Shown here: piece by piece, positions 1 through 12,879 of the stretch
Position numbering within the stretch: position 1 is the stretch's first letter
How the letters are laid out: the number at the start of each line of letters is the position of its first letter
NCBI GenBank assembly: GCA_021234155.1
Contig: JAJEKV010000096.1
Span: 624,506-688,505 of the forward strand
Source: Isoetes taiwanensis
Lineage: Eukaryota > Streptophyta > Lycopodiopsida > Isoetales > Isoetaceae
Direction of reading: 5' to 3'
Length of the DNA: 64,000 nt
Made by a program: the position numbers and the translations under genes
The notes under the pieces: generated by a model
What the model was told of the DNA's origin: nothing
Seen by the model: only the letters and a program-made list of their open reading frames with translations
Database searches by the model: none

Positions 1-289
1 TCTACTGCGTCGTCCCCACCGTGGCCAAGTTGAAGAATCCATGTGGCCTCGTGCACGGAATTGGAGAGCAATGAAAACTGCTCCGCATGGTGTCAAGTAG
101 CTGGGCCATATCAAATTTTCGTGTCTTGTCTCTCATTGACGACTCAGCGCATATGTAATTGTCGAAAACCAGTGCCATTTAGTTAGTTAGGTTACCTGGC
201 GGTTAGGTTTTCTTGTTTTCATATACCCCTCAAGTCTTTCCTTTTTCTTCATCAGCGCATCTTCATCTCCACGCTTTGGTTTTGATTCC

Positions 290-412
290 TTGCTTCCCAC
301 CCACCCACCCCACCCTCACTGCCAATTGTCAAACCACTTGCATTTAGTTAGTTTACACTTTTACCTTTCTTCTCTTCACCCCCCACCCACCCACCCACCC
401 ACTCACCCATAT
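290..412. repeat. CCCACC-rich low-complexity stretches
   Basis: Two short runs of degenerate CCCACC/CACC units lie at about 297-318 and 380-407, separated by pyrimidine-rich DNA. They look like simple-sequence expansions. The Pro/His-rich reading frame across them is a by-product of the repeat. Bases 1-289 hold nothing I recognise. Confidence 0.8.
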
Positions 413-451
413 GTCCACCTCATATGCGCAGGTTTGTTAGTGGAGCATAGT

Positions 452-665
452 AGCTCAAGCAGCATTAGCATGTGGCTAATGTGTGGCTCGCATGCTGTGG
501 TGCATGTTATGTTTTAGTGAAGCTTTGTGGTTCGAGCAGCATGATTAGCATGTGGCTAATGTGTGGCTCGCATGCTGTGGTGCATGTTATGTTTTGGTGA
601 AGCTTTGTGGTTCGGGCAGCATTAACAGGTGGTTAATGTGTGGCTTGCATGTTGTGGCTCCTGTT
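452..665. repeat. 80-bp tandem repeat, about 2.7 copies
   Basis: The segment containing GTGGCTAATGTGTGGCTCGC occurs at 471-490 and again exactly 80 bp later, with a third, more diverged copy about 78 bp after that. The first two copies are nearly identical through TGCATGTTATGTTTT, so the duplication is fairly recent. Short frames across it share the repeat period and are not believable genes. Confidence 0.85.
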
Positions 666-784
666 TGGAGGGAACATAGTGGCAGCATCAGTAGTTGTGA
701 CTCATATTATTTGTTTAGTGGAGATAGTTGTGACTCATACTTGTCAAAACCAACTATTACAGTTAGTTTGTCTAGATGTTTGCA

Positions 785-925
785 TATGGTGGCCCTTGTG
801 CCAGTGGAGGTTTGTGAGTTTTGTGACCCTCGTGCCAGTGGTTGGTTGTGAGATTGAAGGCCCTCGTGCCTAGTATTATTGGTTGTGAGAGGCCCTCGTG
901 CCTAGTTTGATGGTTGTCAGAGGAT
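785..925. repeat. short tandem repeat with GGCCCTCGTGCC core
   Basis: The core GGCCCTCGTGCC, followed by TTGTGAG-rich sequence, recurs four to five times at roughly 30-45 bp spacing. The copies have drifted apart in length. No coding potential is evident. Confidence 0.7.
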
Positions 926-1079
926 GGTTGCAGATTGTGAGCTCCATGCTAGGCTATGTGGTTGATGTAATAGTCTCACGGCATGTGCATGTTGTTAGTT
1001 CGTGAGCTTCTGGAGATTCAAGTATCGGTGTATACAGGGATCGGAGAGTCATGACTACCAGCTTTTCTCAAGCATCATT

Positions 1080-1260
1080 ATCGGTCTATTTAAGCCTTGT
1101 TATACTCAGTTGTATTCAGATAAAGATCTTTGTTTAGTATTTCTATTATCGTCAGGGTTTTTCCTTGAAAACCCGAAAGGGCGAGGTTTTTTAATCCCGA
1201 CTATAATGGTTATACTTTCAAAGCATTGTATTCTAACCATCATTCAATTAATTTAAGAAT
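1080..1260 (+). mobile_element. possible solo-LTR remnant
   Basis: A TATA-like TATTTAAGCC (about 1088) is followed by CAGGGTTTTTCCTTGAAAA and GGTTTTTTAATCCCG (1153-1200). Copia LTRs of plants often carry a GGTTTTTCC...GGGTTTTCC stretch in R/U5. A related stretch sits at 32,243-32,295. No paired LTR, primer-binding site or target duplication was found, so this is only a suggestion. Confidence 0.3.
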
Positions 1261-1489
1261 ATGTCTTAATTTTGGGAGTTTTTTTTCGCGCAGCTTCCGT
1301 CGCTTTTTGGCATTTTTTTCTTCCGCCGCTTCTCGTCCGTGCCCATCACTTTCTTGAAAACTTTCCCCCCTTCTTCTTCGGCTTTTTCTTTTTCCTCACA
1401 CTCCCCTTTTTCAGTTTTTTATACGCCCAATTTTTTTCTTCAGTTTTCCTTCCTTCTCTTTCTCTGCATCTCGCCCTTCGTCCAGCGGC

Positions 1490-1695
1490 GCCTTCGGGCT
1501 ATGGCGCTGTTTCTTCAGGCTATGGCGCTGTTTTTTCATGCTATGGTGTCGTTTCTTCAAGCTATGGCGCCGTTTCTTCAAGCTATGGCGCCGTTTTTTC
1601 ATGCTATGGCGCCATTTCTTCAAGCTATGGCGCTGTTTCTTCCGGCTATGGCGCCTGTTCTTCAGGCTATGGCCTCTTCAGGCAATGGCGCCTAC
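1490..1695. repeat. 21-bp minisatellite (GCTATGGCGC unit)
   Basis: About nine to ten copies of a 21-bp unit built around GCTATGGCGCYGTTTCTTC run head to tail, preceded by a pyrimidine-rich tract (1265-1490). Because 21 is a multiple of three, several frames on both strands stay open and give repetitive peptides. I regard these as artefacts of the repeat, because no start context or homology supports them. Bases 1700-2950 hold nothing recognisable and become AT-rich after 2520. Confidence 0.9.
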
Positions 1696-2953
1696 TTAGG
1701 CCATTTCGAGGATGACTTCCCATTCTGGTTGACCTAAGGTACAGCTTATTCCAGTATGGAGGTAATAACGGAGATGGGATACAAAGGAGATGGTCCAAGT
1801 GTTGTCTGCTGGCTTGTTTAGCCATAGATTCGTGGCTTAGTTTCTTTCTGAGGCTTGTGCAGCTCTTATCTACTTCGAATGCAGGATACAGAAGCAGCTC
1901 TATCCTATTTCGGTGCAAAAGACAGAGCAGTTCTTAGCTATTTTGGATGCAAGGCAATCGATTATTGTGCATGCCTTTTCTTTGGGTCTTATCTACAAGA
2001 TTTATTGCTGCTTTCACTTCTACATTATTGAATTTGGCTTACCAGGCATCGAAACAGCAAGGAGCTTCTATTTTTATAGAACCTTGGAGTTGTTTGGAGT
2101 CTTTGATGTGCATAACAGGACTGAATCCGCTGTGAATTCGTTTTACAACAGGTTTCTTCATAAGTTAAATTGCTTGTTGGAGTAGATTATCATGGAATTA
2201 TGACAAAATGTTCTCTGTGGTTGCTAAATTGTGACAAAATGTTCTTTCTGGTCTGCTAAATTGTAAACTGCTACTGCTTTAGTTCTTTGGAAGGTCTTGG
2301 TAGAGTTATTAAACTAGAGCACATGCAAATGAAAATCAGCTATTGCAACTATGGAAACTAGAGAGAAACGTCTGCAGCCAAAGAAATTGGAGCCAAGCTT
2401 AGTAAGAAGCTGCCCGGCCGTGCAGATGAGGATAACTGGAGATGCAGTATGAGCTTTATTTGTTGTCGACAGTTTATAAAATCGCGCCTGGGGCGATTTC
2501 ACTTTCGTCACAATTTTATTTTCAAAGCATTTTAGAGCATTTTAGAGGACGTCTTTTTTATTAATTGTATAGATATCCAGCTCTATTTGCCTAAAATATC
2601 ATAACTCCAAATTTAAGATTGTTAAAATTATGTGAATATTTGGCGTAATTTTATTTTTACATATTGTTATATATGCTTGATTTCGATAAGTAAATGATTT
2701 TTTTTTATGTGATGTCAATAAAAAAATTGTTATTTCAAGTATATTTGTTGTTTTAATGCTATACGATCTATCAAGAAAACAAGTCCTTCCTGTGCCTTAT
2801 TTAAAGTAAATACAAATAATTAACCAAATATGCAACATACACTACACTTTTTTAAATGCAAAAAATAGAATTAAAAAACACTAGATGCTTTAAAAATAAC
2901 GCTTATTTGGCGCGATTTTGGAATAGACATAATCCCAAAATAATTGAATGATG

Positions 2954-3112
2954 GTTTTCTAGTTATTGCTTTTAGTGGAGATGCCTAGATGAGCATTATC
3001 AGCATTGTATTCTAGTTATTGCTTTTAGTGGAGATGCCCAGATGTGGCTTTGCAGCATTGTATTCTAGTTATTGCTTTTAGTGGAGATGCCCAGATGTGG
3101 CTTTTCTTCAGC
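2954..3112. repeat. 53-bp tandem repeat, three copies
   Basis: TCTAGTTATTGCTTTTAGTG recurs at about 2958, 3011 and 3064, a period of 53 bp. Each copy continues into GAGATGCC[C/T]AGATG. The last two copies are almost identical. No gene is evident. Confidence 0.9.
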
Positions 3113-3129
3113 ATCCCCATAAGAATCCT

Positions 3130-3530
3130 CCAATGGAATGGCTACCCTCTATTAACTGCAATTAATGCAGCACCAACAACTTCATTGTTGTTGTTTTTCC
3201 CCCATAACTTTTGATCCACTTGTCAAAATATTGCGGCGTTTATTGCATTAGATGCGGAATGAAAAGATCTTTCCAATGATATATGGTTATGATGTATTTT
3301 AATATGGTCATATGCGTTAACCTTGAAAAAAATATGATTTTTTGCTTATTTCTTATATATTTATATCGTAAAAGATATATGAATGGGTTATCACTAGATA
3401 GATCTTGTGAAGACGAACCCATTGCTACAAAAAGTTTTTGAATCGGAGTTCTGGATCAAAAGTTATAATGAAAAAATGATACTACAGAAGTTAGTTGCAG
3501 CTGCATTAATTACAGGCTGCCACATAATAC
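3130..3530. mobile_element. foldback/MITE-like element with ~65-bp inverted arms
   Basis: The left arm (about 3156-3221) contains AATTAATGCAGC, CAACAACTTC and CATAACTTTTGATCCA in order. The right arm (about 3449-3515) carries the complements in reverse order, TGGATCAAAAGTTAT, GAAGTTAGTTG and GCTGCATTAATT. About 230 bp of AT-rich DNA separates them. Such long imperfect inverted repeats without coding capacity are typical of foldback or MITE elements. No clear target-site duplication was seen. Confidence 0.6.
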
Positions 3531-3618
3531 TGGAATGAGATATACTGGAGCTCTTCTCTTATTGGACAGTTTAAAAAGCTGACATGGCATTTTAAGCATC
3601 CCTTAATGGGACAAAATG

Positions 3619-5186
3619 TCATCTCATTTTTCCTCTAATGCAATGTTTCAAATAGTCGCACATTCTCCGATGCTTACCTTGCTGCTCCAGGCTTCCTATT
3701 GACTCCATGTAGGAGTGCTTACTAGCAAAGTCAGCCAAGTAGTAGACAATGTAGGTTGCCCCGTGCAAATCAAAGTCAATCCTTGCAGGCACTGTCTTCG
3801 AGCCACTACCAAAATAAAGATCATCGTGCATATATGGATGCCTGGCCCTTTCCATCTCAATTCTTTTCTTACCCTCGCCATCCAAACCCTTGTAATGCCA
3901 TCGTTTTACCTCCACCGTCTCGCCGATCAACCTGGATTCACCCCAACCACGAATGCCAATGTATACAGCCTGAGGATCAATACATCCCTTCTCCTTTCCA
4001 TAATCAAAGTGGAGCAATATATTGCCTGGATGCAAGTCCATATGCAAATATCTTTCTTGATGGAGTTTTCGTAGCCCGCTGCAAAATGACATTGCCAAGT
4101 CCCCAACCCTATAGAGGCAACAAATAATTCTTTTTTTCTGCGCTCCTCAAGCAGCCTCAAGTCCATCTCAACTTTGGGAACAGCTTCTAACTTCTTAAAT
4201 GCAAGCTCTGCAAAAGCATTGCACCCATGACTTGTAAAGAAGGTTGCCAACGGACCTCCATTCCAAAAAGGGAAAATTAAGCCTTGTCTTTCTAGGCCGG
4301 TTGTGCTACCAATGCAGCGTATTATACACCCGTGCCTAACTTGCATTCCAGACTCCCTCATGTTCTTCAACATAGCTTCCACTAACTTATTGGGATCTGT
4401 ACTTGGATGAAAATTATCATGTTGAAGTTTTACACAATAAGGTTCATCCTTAATAAAACTAGACCCTAAAATATTGCACTTATACACTGCGCCATATGAA
4501 CCAGAACCAATTCGTTGTCTTTTTATTATTTGTGATGAATCTACTTTGGCAAACCAAGTTGTCTTGGCATCTGCTCTTCTACGAGCTTCCCACTCCCTAT
4601 CTGTCTCACCAGGACGTTTGGCTTTTATGGTTTGCGCCAACACTTTCTTAACAAGATGAGGGGGTTGATGGGCTTCTTTTTTTAATTTTCTGTTGGTTCC
4701 ACGCCACATTCCATGTGCTGGCTTTTTCTTTTAGCTCTAGGCTCAAGCGATGACTACTCAAATTTCCAACTTCTGTGATCATATTCCCGGTAGTGCGGCT
4801 AATATTACCCACTATCCATGTATACCTCTCTTGCTCACTCTTTTCAGGCTCTAGCTCCATCATTCGAAGTTTAAAAGCCCTCTCAACATCTTTTACCAGC
4901 CCTGCATGGTAGTCTAGCCATCCTTCCTCGCTGTTGGTAATCAATCCTGAGCTGAGGCATTGCACAGCCGATTACACAACCAGTTCATGAATTCTGGTCT
5001 CAAAGTAGACCATGCTTGTTGTGGTCTACTTCTTTTTCTACGTGGCAGTGCTGCAGAAGATGACTCAGGTTGCAGCTCTGTAGCCTCTGTTTGAGACGCT
5101 AATCCCTCTATTGGTTGCGGCTCTATCTGAGACGCTAATGCCACATTTAGTTGCGGGTTAACTTCTGCTCTCTCTTCTGAAGTCAT
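3619..5186 (-). pseudogene. protein kinase-like gene, frameshifted
   Basis: Four overlapping frames on the minus strand form one protein: an N-terminal segment (5186-4941), a helical middle (4965-4648), the kinase N-lobe (4709-3927) and the C-lobe (4098-3619). The N-lobe shows a glycine loop (IGSGSYGAVYK) and a plausible ATP-binding lysine in YCVKLQ. The C-lobe shows HMDLHPGNILL, the HRD catalytic-loop equivalent with Asp and Asn present. The usual DFG position is hard to find: where GDWGE or similar would be expected the text reads GIRGWGES, so the metal-binding Asp seems lost. The three frame changes lack obvious introns, so this is probably a pseudogene, though sequencing error could explain some. 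The HxDLHPGN form is used by divergent kinases in plants and protists. Substrate unknown. Confidence 0.65.
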
Positions 5187-6320
5187 ATTGCTTGTTTTAA
5201 GGGTTCGTCTAGCTAGCTAACAAAATGCGACTCCGCGACAATATGCAAATGACAACAACAACACCTACAAGTCAAACAAAGATAAAACTTTCAATTTAGT
5301 GCTTAGCACATGACGGTAAATCAATTTCTTTAACCAAAACAAAACGCTAATTTTAAGCTACTACGCTAAGACCCTAACATTTTATCCTATTACTAATAAA
5401 TTTTAATTGGTTCATAAGTATGTATGTGCAAGGCCAAGGATGGGGTAACGCATGAAATGACCAAAACACGATTTATGATCTATGGCCCAGCTACTGCCAA
5501 AATGCGAGGCTAGCAAGTTTAAAATGCATTGCACTTGTCCCCGGTCGCACTTTTTCAAAAGACGAGACCAATCGAATACTTACTAAAACATACGCCAATT
5601 CCTATATTGGTGTCGGACTTTCATCAACAACACCATCAGAAACTAGGGTATGAATTAGTAAAATATTCTCGTAACCCTCAATAAGAGTTATCGCGTGACC
5701 AAAGGCAACAGCGGCAGGCGAGGGTTATACTTCTTAAAGAGGGAGACCCTAGTTGCCTTAAACTTCAGCATTGCCACCCACCCTCGGCATGGCGCAAATA
5801 AATGCGGCAATACCAGGCAAGGGGCATGCCTACACTCTTGGCAATACGAAACCCTAAAGCACTAAACCTAATTAATACTAAAGTTGTCCTTTCGAAGGGA
5901 AGGCAACAAAATTTGATATTTTTTTTTTTTTTTTTTTTTTTTTGGTCTTGAATTATTATTTGTCTTAAATTATTGTTTTTTTTTTATTTTTTATTCTTTT
6001 TCTAAAATAGGCCAAGCTCAGCCCACAGAACAAGGCACTCACCATCGTCATGCCCCTTACATAGGGGGGCAACAGGCGAGGGCCTAACTGAGGACCTTGC
6101 CTAGCCTAACTATAAAAAAACAGCAAAAAAATGTCTAAAAACTAAGAAAAACCCAAAAAAAAAAAGTTTTGGGGGGCAAGTTGGAAGGTTTGGCGCAGAA
6201 GAATATCTTCTTTGCGGTGCAAAAACTGAACCACCGCGCCGCATATATATAAAAAACTTCACAGTCGCTGAACTTCGATTTACAGATCACGAAAACTTTT
6301 TCAGCATGCCAACGTGATAA
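5187..6320. other. intergenic, with poly-T tract
   Basis: No reading frame here looks coding. A run of about 23 T lies at 5921-5943, with more T-rich DNA to about 6000. It would be a poly-A tail if a retroposed sequence lay on the minus strand, but none was recognised beside it. Confidence 0.5.
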
Positions 6321-6372
6321 ATGCGTATGCAAACACAAGGCCCGCCGTTTTATGTGACGCGAAATGGTCTAC

Positions 6373-6543
6373 TTTGCGTACGCGAACAAATTTTCGCGTA
6401 CGCGAACAAATTTTCGCGTACGCGAAACTTACCTTTTAGCGTACGCGAATGTCAGACTTGTACTTTTGCGAAGCAAAACTTTGTATTTCGCGTACGCGAA
6501 GAAATTTTCGCGTACGCTATTACGAAGCTTTCACGTACGCGAA
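6373..6543. repeat. cluster of TTCGCGTACGCGAA palindromes (family C)
   Basis: Seven copies of the 14-bp perfect palindrome TTCGCGTACGCGAA, or one- to three-base variants, start at about 6373, 6393, 6413, 6437, 6487, 6507 and 6530. Several are exactly 20 bp apart, that is, two helical turns. A related TTTTGCGAAGCAAAA sits between them at about 6464. The surroundings are AT-rich, so the palindromes stand out in GC. No gene explains them. Regular spacing suggests a protein-binding array or a young tandem repeat. Confidence 0.9.
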
Positions 6544-6816
6544 ATTTTTTTTCCAGCCGCTGAGGTTTAAATACGTTAAATACATATTTTATTAAAAAAA
6601 TGTATTTTTTTACTTTATACATCAGGAATTTGAATTTTGTACGTATAGAACCTATCCCTGCTATAAAATGTTTCTAGATCTACTGGTGACAACAGCATGT
6701 ACGACACTCATTCAAATTTCCCCGTATACATCTAAATAAGAGTCTACAGTGTTTTATACCATCAAGGCAATCAGCTATAAAAGCTATAACATAAAAGGCT
6801 TCACATAATAATGTAC

Positions 6817-8858
<2,042 letters not shown>

Positions 8859-9138
8859 CTGCAAATAGATAGAAGCATATTCCATCTGTTAAATTCCACC
8901 AAGTCATAGATTGGTATACCGAATAAACCAGAGAGTTACCATTTGGGCTGGTTCGTCTGTTACTAGCAACCCACTTTCAATAGAGCATGAAGATAAATTT
9001 GAGCACCTGCTAGGCGTACCGGAGGCTGCTTTCCCATCAAAACATCCCATGTCTAAGCACAATTTCATTATTTTTGTACAAAACCAGAATTTATGGACCA
9101 TTTTTTGGAGACCTGCTTCAATAACAATTTTTCCCACA

Positions 9139-10003
9139 CTAATAAGCATCACCAGTGAGGGCTGCATATGCTTCAGCAACGGGCACTGGAATCTTGATAG
9201 TGTTGGGGAGCTTCTTCCTGTTCGATGGAGACCAAGCAAAGTCGATTGTCTCCAAGTCAATGCGATCACTAGCAGTGGTTGGCCTCCATCGTTTCTTCCA
9301 AAAGTTTACATAATTGGCCGGGTACACCTGGTTCCTTACGGGGACAGGCTCCCACCAAGTGACCTGTACTGTCTCAATGTTCTCCTTCTTATCATCCATT
9401 TGGGGCTCCTCCGTGGCATACCCTACCCATGTGGGACACAACACGTCATCAGGACGTGCCATAATGAACATACCTTTCTTCACGTCCTTGAATGGATTGA
9501 ATTCGGTATGGGTTTATCCTTCAATGGTCCCATCGTATGGAGGAGCGATGCTTGCAATTGGCTGCGGCAATGCAACCATTTCTCGAAGTCGAACTCCTTC
9601 TTGCCCGGTGCATGGCCAAAAGTCCTCATAACTCTCTTCCCGCACGAAATCTTCCCCTAGCTCCTCGTAAAAGACCCATCCAATACTCGATGGTAGCCGT
9701 GGAATTGTGCTGGAATAGTTGGTCAAGCTTCCGGGTGCCCTTCTTGCTTGTGGATATTGCAACCCAATGAAGGATGTGCTTGTGGATGCTTTGTTTAAGA
9801 ATCGCCAAGGTCCTTAACTGTTGCCTTTGGTTTAAGCAACTTGGGTGTTCCTTGCACAGGGCATCATGGGCTTCCCCGCCTTCCCCTTCCACATTTTTAT
9901 ACCGCCAGTAGGCGCCAATCCAAGAAGCACGGATGGGTTTTGTAATACATGACAGCCACTCTCCATTCATTGCAAATTTGAATGTCGGGGGTGGTGTGGC
10001 CAA
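9139..10003 (-). pseudogene. transposon protein, C-terminal part
   Basis: Three overlapping frames (10,003-9626, 9762-9514, 9483-9139) carry a tail with WEPVPVRNQVYPANYVNFW and, before it, LCPTWVGYATEEPQ. The aromatic, small-barrel-like character resembles a chromatin-reader or SH3-like fold sometimes found at transposon protein ends, but I cannot name the domain. It directly follows the DUF7869-like segment and ends near 9139, where a stop precedes AT-rich DNA. Confidence 0.4.
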
Positions 10004-10089
10004 ATCAATCTATCATCGCCGTCGGGTATGTACCCTTCTATAAACCCCTTCCAATCGGCACTTTATCAACAATGTATGGTACAGTCCAT

Positions 10090-10982
10090 TTAGATTGCAT
10101 TTGTGGAACTCATATAACAATTCGGGCATGGTCAGCACCTCGCCTTCTTTAGAGTGGAGGAGAAGTTGCCAAACATAGCATCAATGTCTTCATGTGTATG
10201 TCCGTGCATCATGAAACCCAACTCTATCTCCTCGAACACACCAAGATATACTAGGTATGAAAGATACGAGAAAACATACCTTTTTTTGTTTTGACCAAGC
10301 ATTGTCCATTTGCAAAGAACAATGTTCGGGAGGGGCTTGAAAGAAGGTCCTTCTCGTGCAAAGCTTGCGTGGATGTTGCTATTAGTGAGTGCCAATTTCG
10401 ATTTGAGTGCCGCATTATTACGCAAGGAAGTCACCCAAGTTGGAGCTGAAGTTTCCAAGATTGAAAGATGGCCTCCGTGATACTCATGAACCATCTCAAG
10501 CCTTCTCAAGATACTATTCAAAGAACTGACATGGAAGTTCGAGTCATCTGGCCATAGATCCAAAGCAAAGTTTCCATAGCTTCCCCTCCCATGACCATGA
10601 GAGCACCCGTCAATGATGTTTTAAGTTTATCCAGGCTCCAAAGTGACTTCACCGATTGCTGCAATTTAGGAATCATTGTCTTTGCCTGGTCCATCTTATC
10701 ATGAATTATACAAACATAGTCTTTGGGATGCCTATGGGACAACAATCTCCACGACCAGTACTGGGTACGACAGGAGGCTTGCTCCAATCTATGTGCTCTT
10801 CTCTGATCATGCAATATCCGTTTTTCTGCCTCATCCTTTGTCTTCAACAACTTTGTACGAATGACCTCGCATGTATCACATTTGGAGAATGGATTTTTTT
10901 TTGCAATACTGACATCCATGAAGCTCCTTTTCCAAGTTCTATGAAAGCCCGCTGGCGATACTTTCTTGCCTGTCAGTGCCAT
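10090..10982 (-). pseudogene. transposon protein with DUF7869-like catalytic region
   Basis: The segment contains FSKCDTCEVIRTKL, later IIHDKMDQAKTMIP, then (after a one-base shift near 10,560) LDLWPDDSNFHVSS and finally GFMMHGHTHEDIDAMFGNFSS. DxxD and the terminal HxHxDID cluster are the kind of acidic/histidine positions expected of a nuclease, and in DUF7869 proteins this region is presumed to be the transposase or integrase core. Another shift at about 10,135 leads into a frame beginning EGEVLTMPELLYEF, which continues the domain. No frame is intact, so this copy should be inactive. Confidence 0.6.
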
Positions 10983-11540
10983 GACTTCTACATATATTCA
11001 CCTCTTCTAGGATGCTTATTTTTGTAAACATTGCAGGCAACTTCCTGATGTTTTCCCGGATGCCTTCTTCATTCCTCCGACTACGGTGAGGCAAGGATTC
11101 GCAATTCTCCCTTACGAACATTGAGAAAACAGCCTCGGAGGCTAAGGTAGATGCACGACGCTTGAAAGTACCACAGTTCCCGTGCTCTGCTTTGTGCGCA
11201 CCCTCGATGTATTGTGCTTTCCATTTCAGATACCCTGACTTTGAGATTCCCAGCCCAAGGTACCAGGCCTTCTCACAGACTAGCCTCCCATGCAAGACCA
11301 GACGTTCCACACGACGGCCTTTCATGTTGTTCCCAAGCATGTCATACACAAATGTCACCCTGTCGCTACACTTCATTGCATAGAACTCCTTGCGCATCTC
11401 GATGACCTGATTATGTGAGAAGTTTGCACAACACCTGTGTTTGCAACACAAGGTCGCTCGATATTTTAAAATAGCCTCCTTAGAGCTAAGGCGCTCAATC
11501 TTAGGTTGTCTCAAGAACCGCCTATGCTGAGGGAGTGGAA
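10939..11540 (-). pseudogene. transposon protein, cysteine-rich middle part
   Basis: The frame contains CCKHRCCANF followed by a helical stretch and then HGRLVCEKAWYLGLGISKS. This GxxVCxxAWxxxLGIS block is typical of the region upstream of DUF7869 in transposon-derived plant proteins. The closely spaced cysteines suggest metal binding. The stop at the end is bypassed in meaning by the next frame, which begins around ALTGKKVSPAGFH, so a frameshift or short intron must intervene near 10,990. Confidence 0.5.
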
Positions 11541-12319
11541 AGTGTACTTGCGCCTCTCGAAATTAGGATGCTTCTCAACAATAGAGCTGCCTTGACTTGA
11601 GGGAGTATTTGATTGCTCAGTTGGCTTTGCAGTCAAGATTTCAGACACCTTTACACCATCCACTGTAACATATTCATTACTCCACCTCACAAGCATACCT
11701 GCTTTTGGTACCTGTAAACAAGCCTGACAGCAGAAATTCACTTCAGGAGGAGTCGGGTAACCCTCAACAATTGTCACTCCAATGCATTTCAACCCTAAGA
11801 ACTGATCGCATACTGCATCATCTGGGCCTGTAAAGGATATGAACCCCTTTCCAGCGGGAATGGAGACGCAAGAGTGCCATATTTCACAGTCCTTCTCCAG
11901 TAAAGTGTATCTAGTCTGGGGGATAAGTCCCATAGTTGATTCCACTCTCTGTTTTTTAGAGGTGGACCCGACATCCTCTACATTGGATTCACGGACGTCT
12001 TCCTCTCTCCAAAGAATGAAGGATCCTTTGGCTTCTCCTATAGTTTCTGCATCCGGAGTGGGCCATGGTAGGGCATGACACTCTTCGAAAACCTCTTCAA
12101 CACCAACACTAACAAACCCATGGGGATGCTTCTGAAATGGCATTGGTTAGAGTCTCCAGCGAACCCTTTGGCAATGGGACGACCATCCTTGAAGATGTAC
12201 ACTTCCTGCAGAACAGATGGGTCAGAACATGGGGCCAGGTTATTGAGAGCAGAACATACTGCAACGGGCATCGATACGGGTCTGAAATCGGGCGGACGCC
12301 CAAATTGATTTTGAAACAT
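11511..12319 (-). pseudogene. transposon protein, N-terminal part (DUF8039-like)
   Basis: Two overlapping frames (12,319-12,038 and 12,143-11,511) meet with a one-base shift near 12,140. The text runs VYIFKDGRPIAKGFAGD, then HPHGFVSVGVEEVFEECHA, then TIGEAKGSFILWREEDV. The last stretch resembles the TxGEAxGSFxxWP block of the DUF8039-type domain found in plant CACTA-like transposon proteins; this is family knowledge recalled, not searched. Downstream is a cysteine pair CCQAC. The function is presumably DNA binding for transposition. The frame shifts again at about 11,540, where the text flows into the next segment. Confidence 0.5.
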
Positions 12320-12676
12320 CGCTTATGAGCTTACTGGAAAAACTAAATTAGGCGGCCGCCCAATTTACTTGGTCCAAATGTAAATAGGCAAAAGCACACT
12401 GGCCAAAGCAGACTGGGCAAAGCACACAACCCAATGTAAATTGGGCGCTCGCCCAATTTCTCCTATGTCCTGCAGGTGGGAAGACATGAGCGCCTACAGT
12501 CATGGTTTGGCCATAAGACATGGATGACATGCACGTGGAAATGGCCAAAGTAAACTGGGCCGCCCGAAATGGATCCTGTGCACTTGGCAGTGGCCAAAGC
12601 AAACTGGGCGGGTGCCCAAAATGGATGCTGTACACGTGGCAGTGTTCATAGTAAAGTGGGCGCCCGCCCACGTTTA
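12284..12676. repeat. cluster of six TTGGGCG-N2-CGCCCAA palindromes (family A)
   Basis: Copies lie at about 12,284, 12,344, 12,437, 12,551, 12,601 and 12,652. Each is 20-24 bp, built as AAATTGGGCG facing its complement CGCCCAATTT, with two to four variable central bases (GGCC, GCTC, GGGT and GCCC occur). Arms vary by a base or two (for example a C for T in CTGGGC). Between copies the DNA is not repeated, apart from short shared phrases such as TGGCCAAAG and CACGTGG, so the palindrome itself is the conserved item. Confidence 0.85.
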
Positions 12677-12879
12677 TCCTAGGTGTTTTTGGAGGGCTAC
12701 ACAATATTGGCTGGTTTTGAAGAGTGTCAGAACTTAACTCCCCCACAGTGGACATCTATATGTATCAGAACTTGCACGGACTTATGAAAATTCAATCTTA
12801 CAAGCATCCATTTGATGGGCCATAGAGAGAGAACGTATCAGGGAAAAAATTAAGGAACTTTTATATTCAAAGTGGTGAA

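Larger units (their letters stand above)
9139..12319 (-). mobile_element. decayed DNA-transposon coding body with GHTHEDID motif
   Basis: A run of overlapping minus-strand frames covers about 3.2 kb and reads as one or two long proteins broken by at least six frame changes. The frames join smoothly in meaning: a DUF8039-like N-terminus, a cysteine-rich region, a CDxC-containing domain, then HGHTHEDIDAMFG. The last is the hallmark of the DUF7869-type proteins that accompany unclassified plant and algal transposons. A cluster of short palindromes begins right at its 5' side (12,284). The 3' end (left) and terminal repeats could not be fixed. Confidence 0.65.

Noticed and set aside
1272-1737. 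Two long overlapping plus frames and one minus frame
   Set aside because: All follow the 21-bp minisatellite, which keeps several frames open at once.
12284-12676. CRISPR array
   Set aside because: The repeats are unequal in spacing, palindromic throughout, variable at the centre and in a plant nuclear context with no cas genes.
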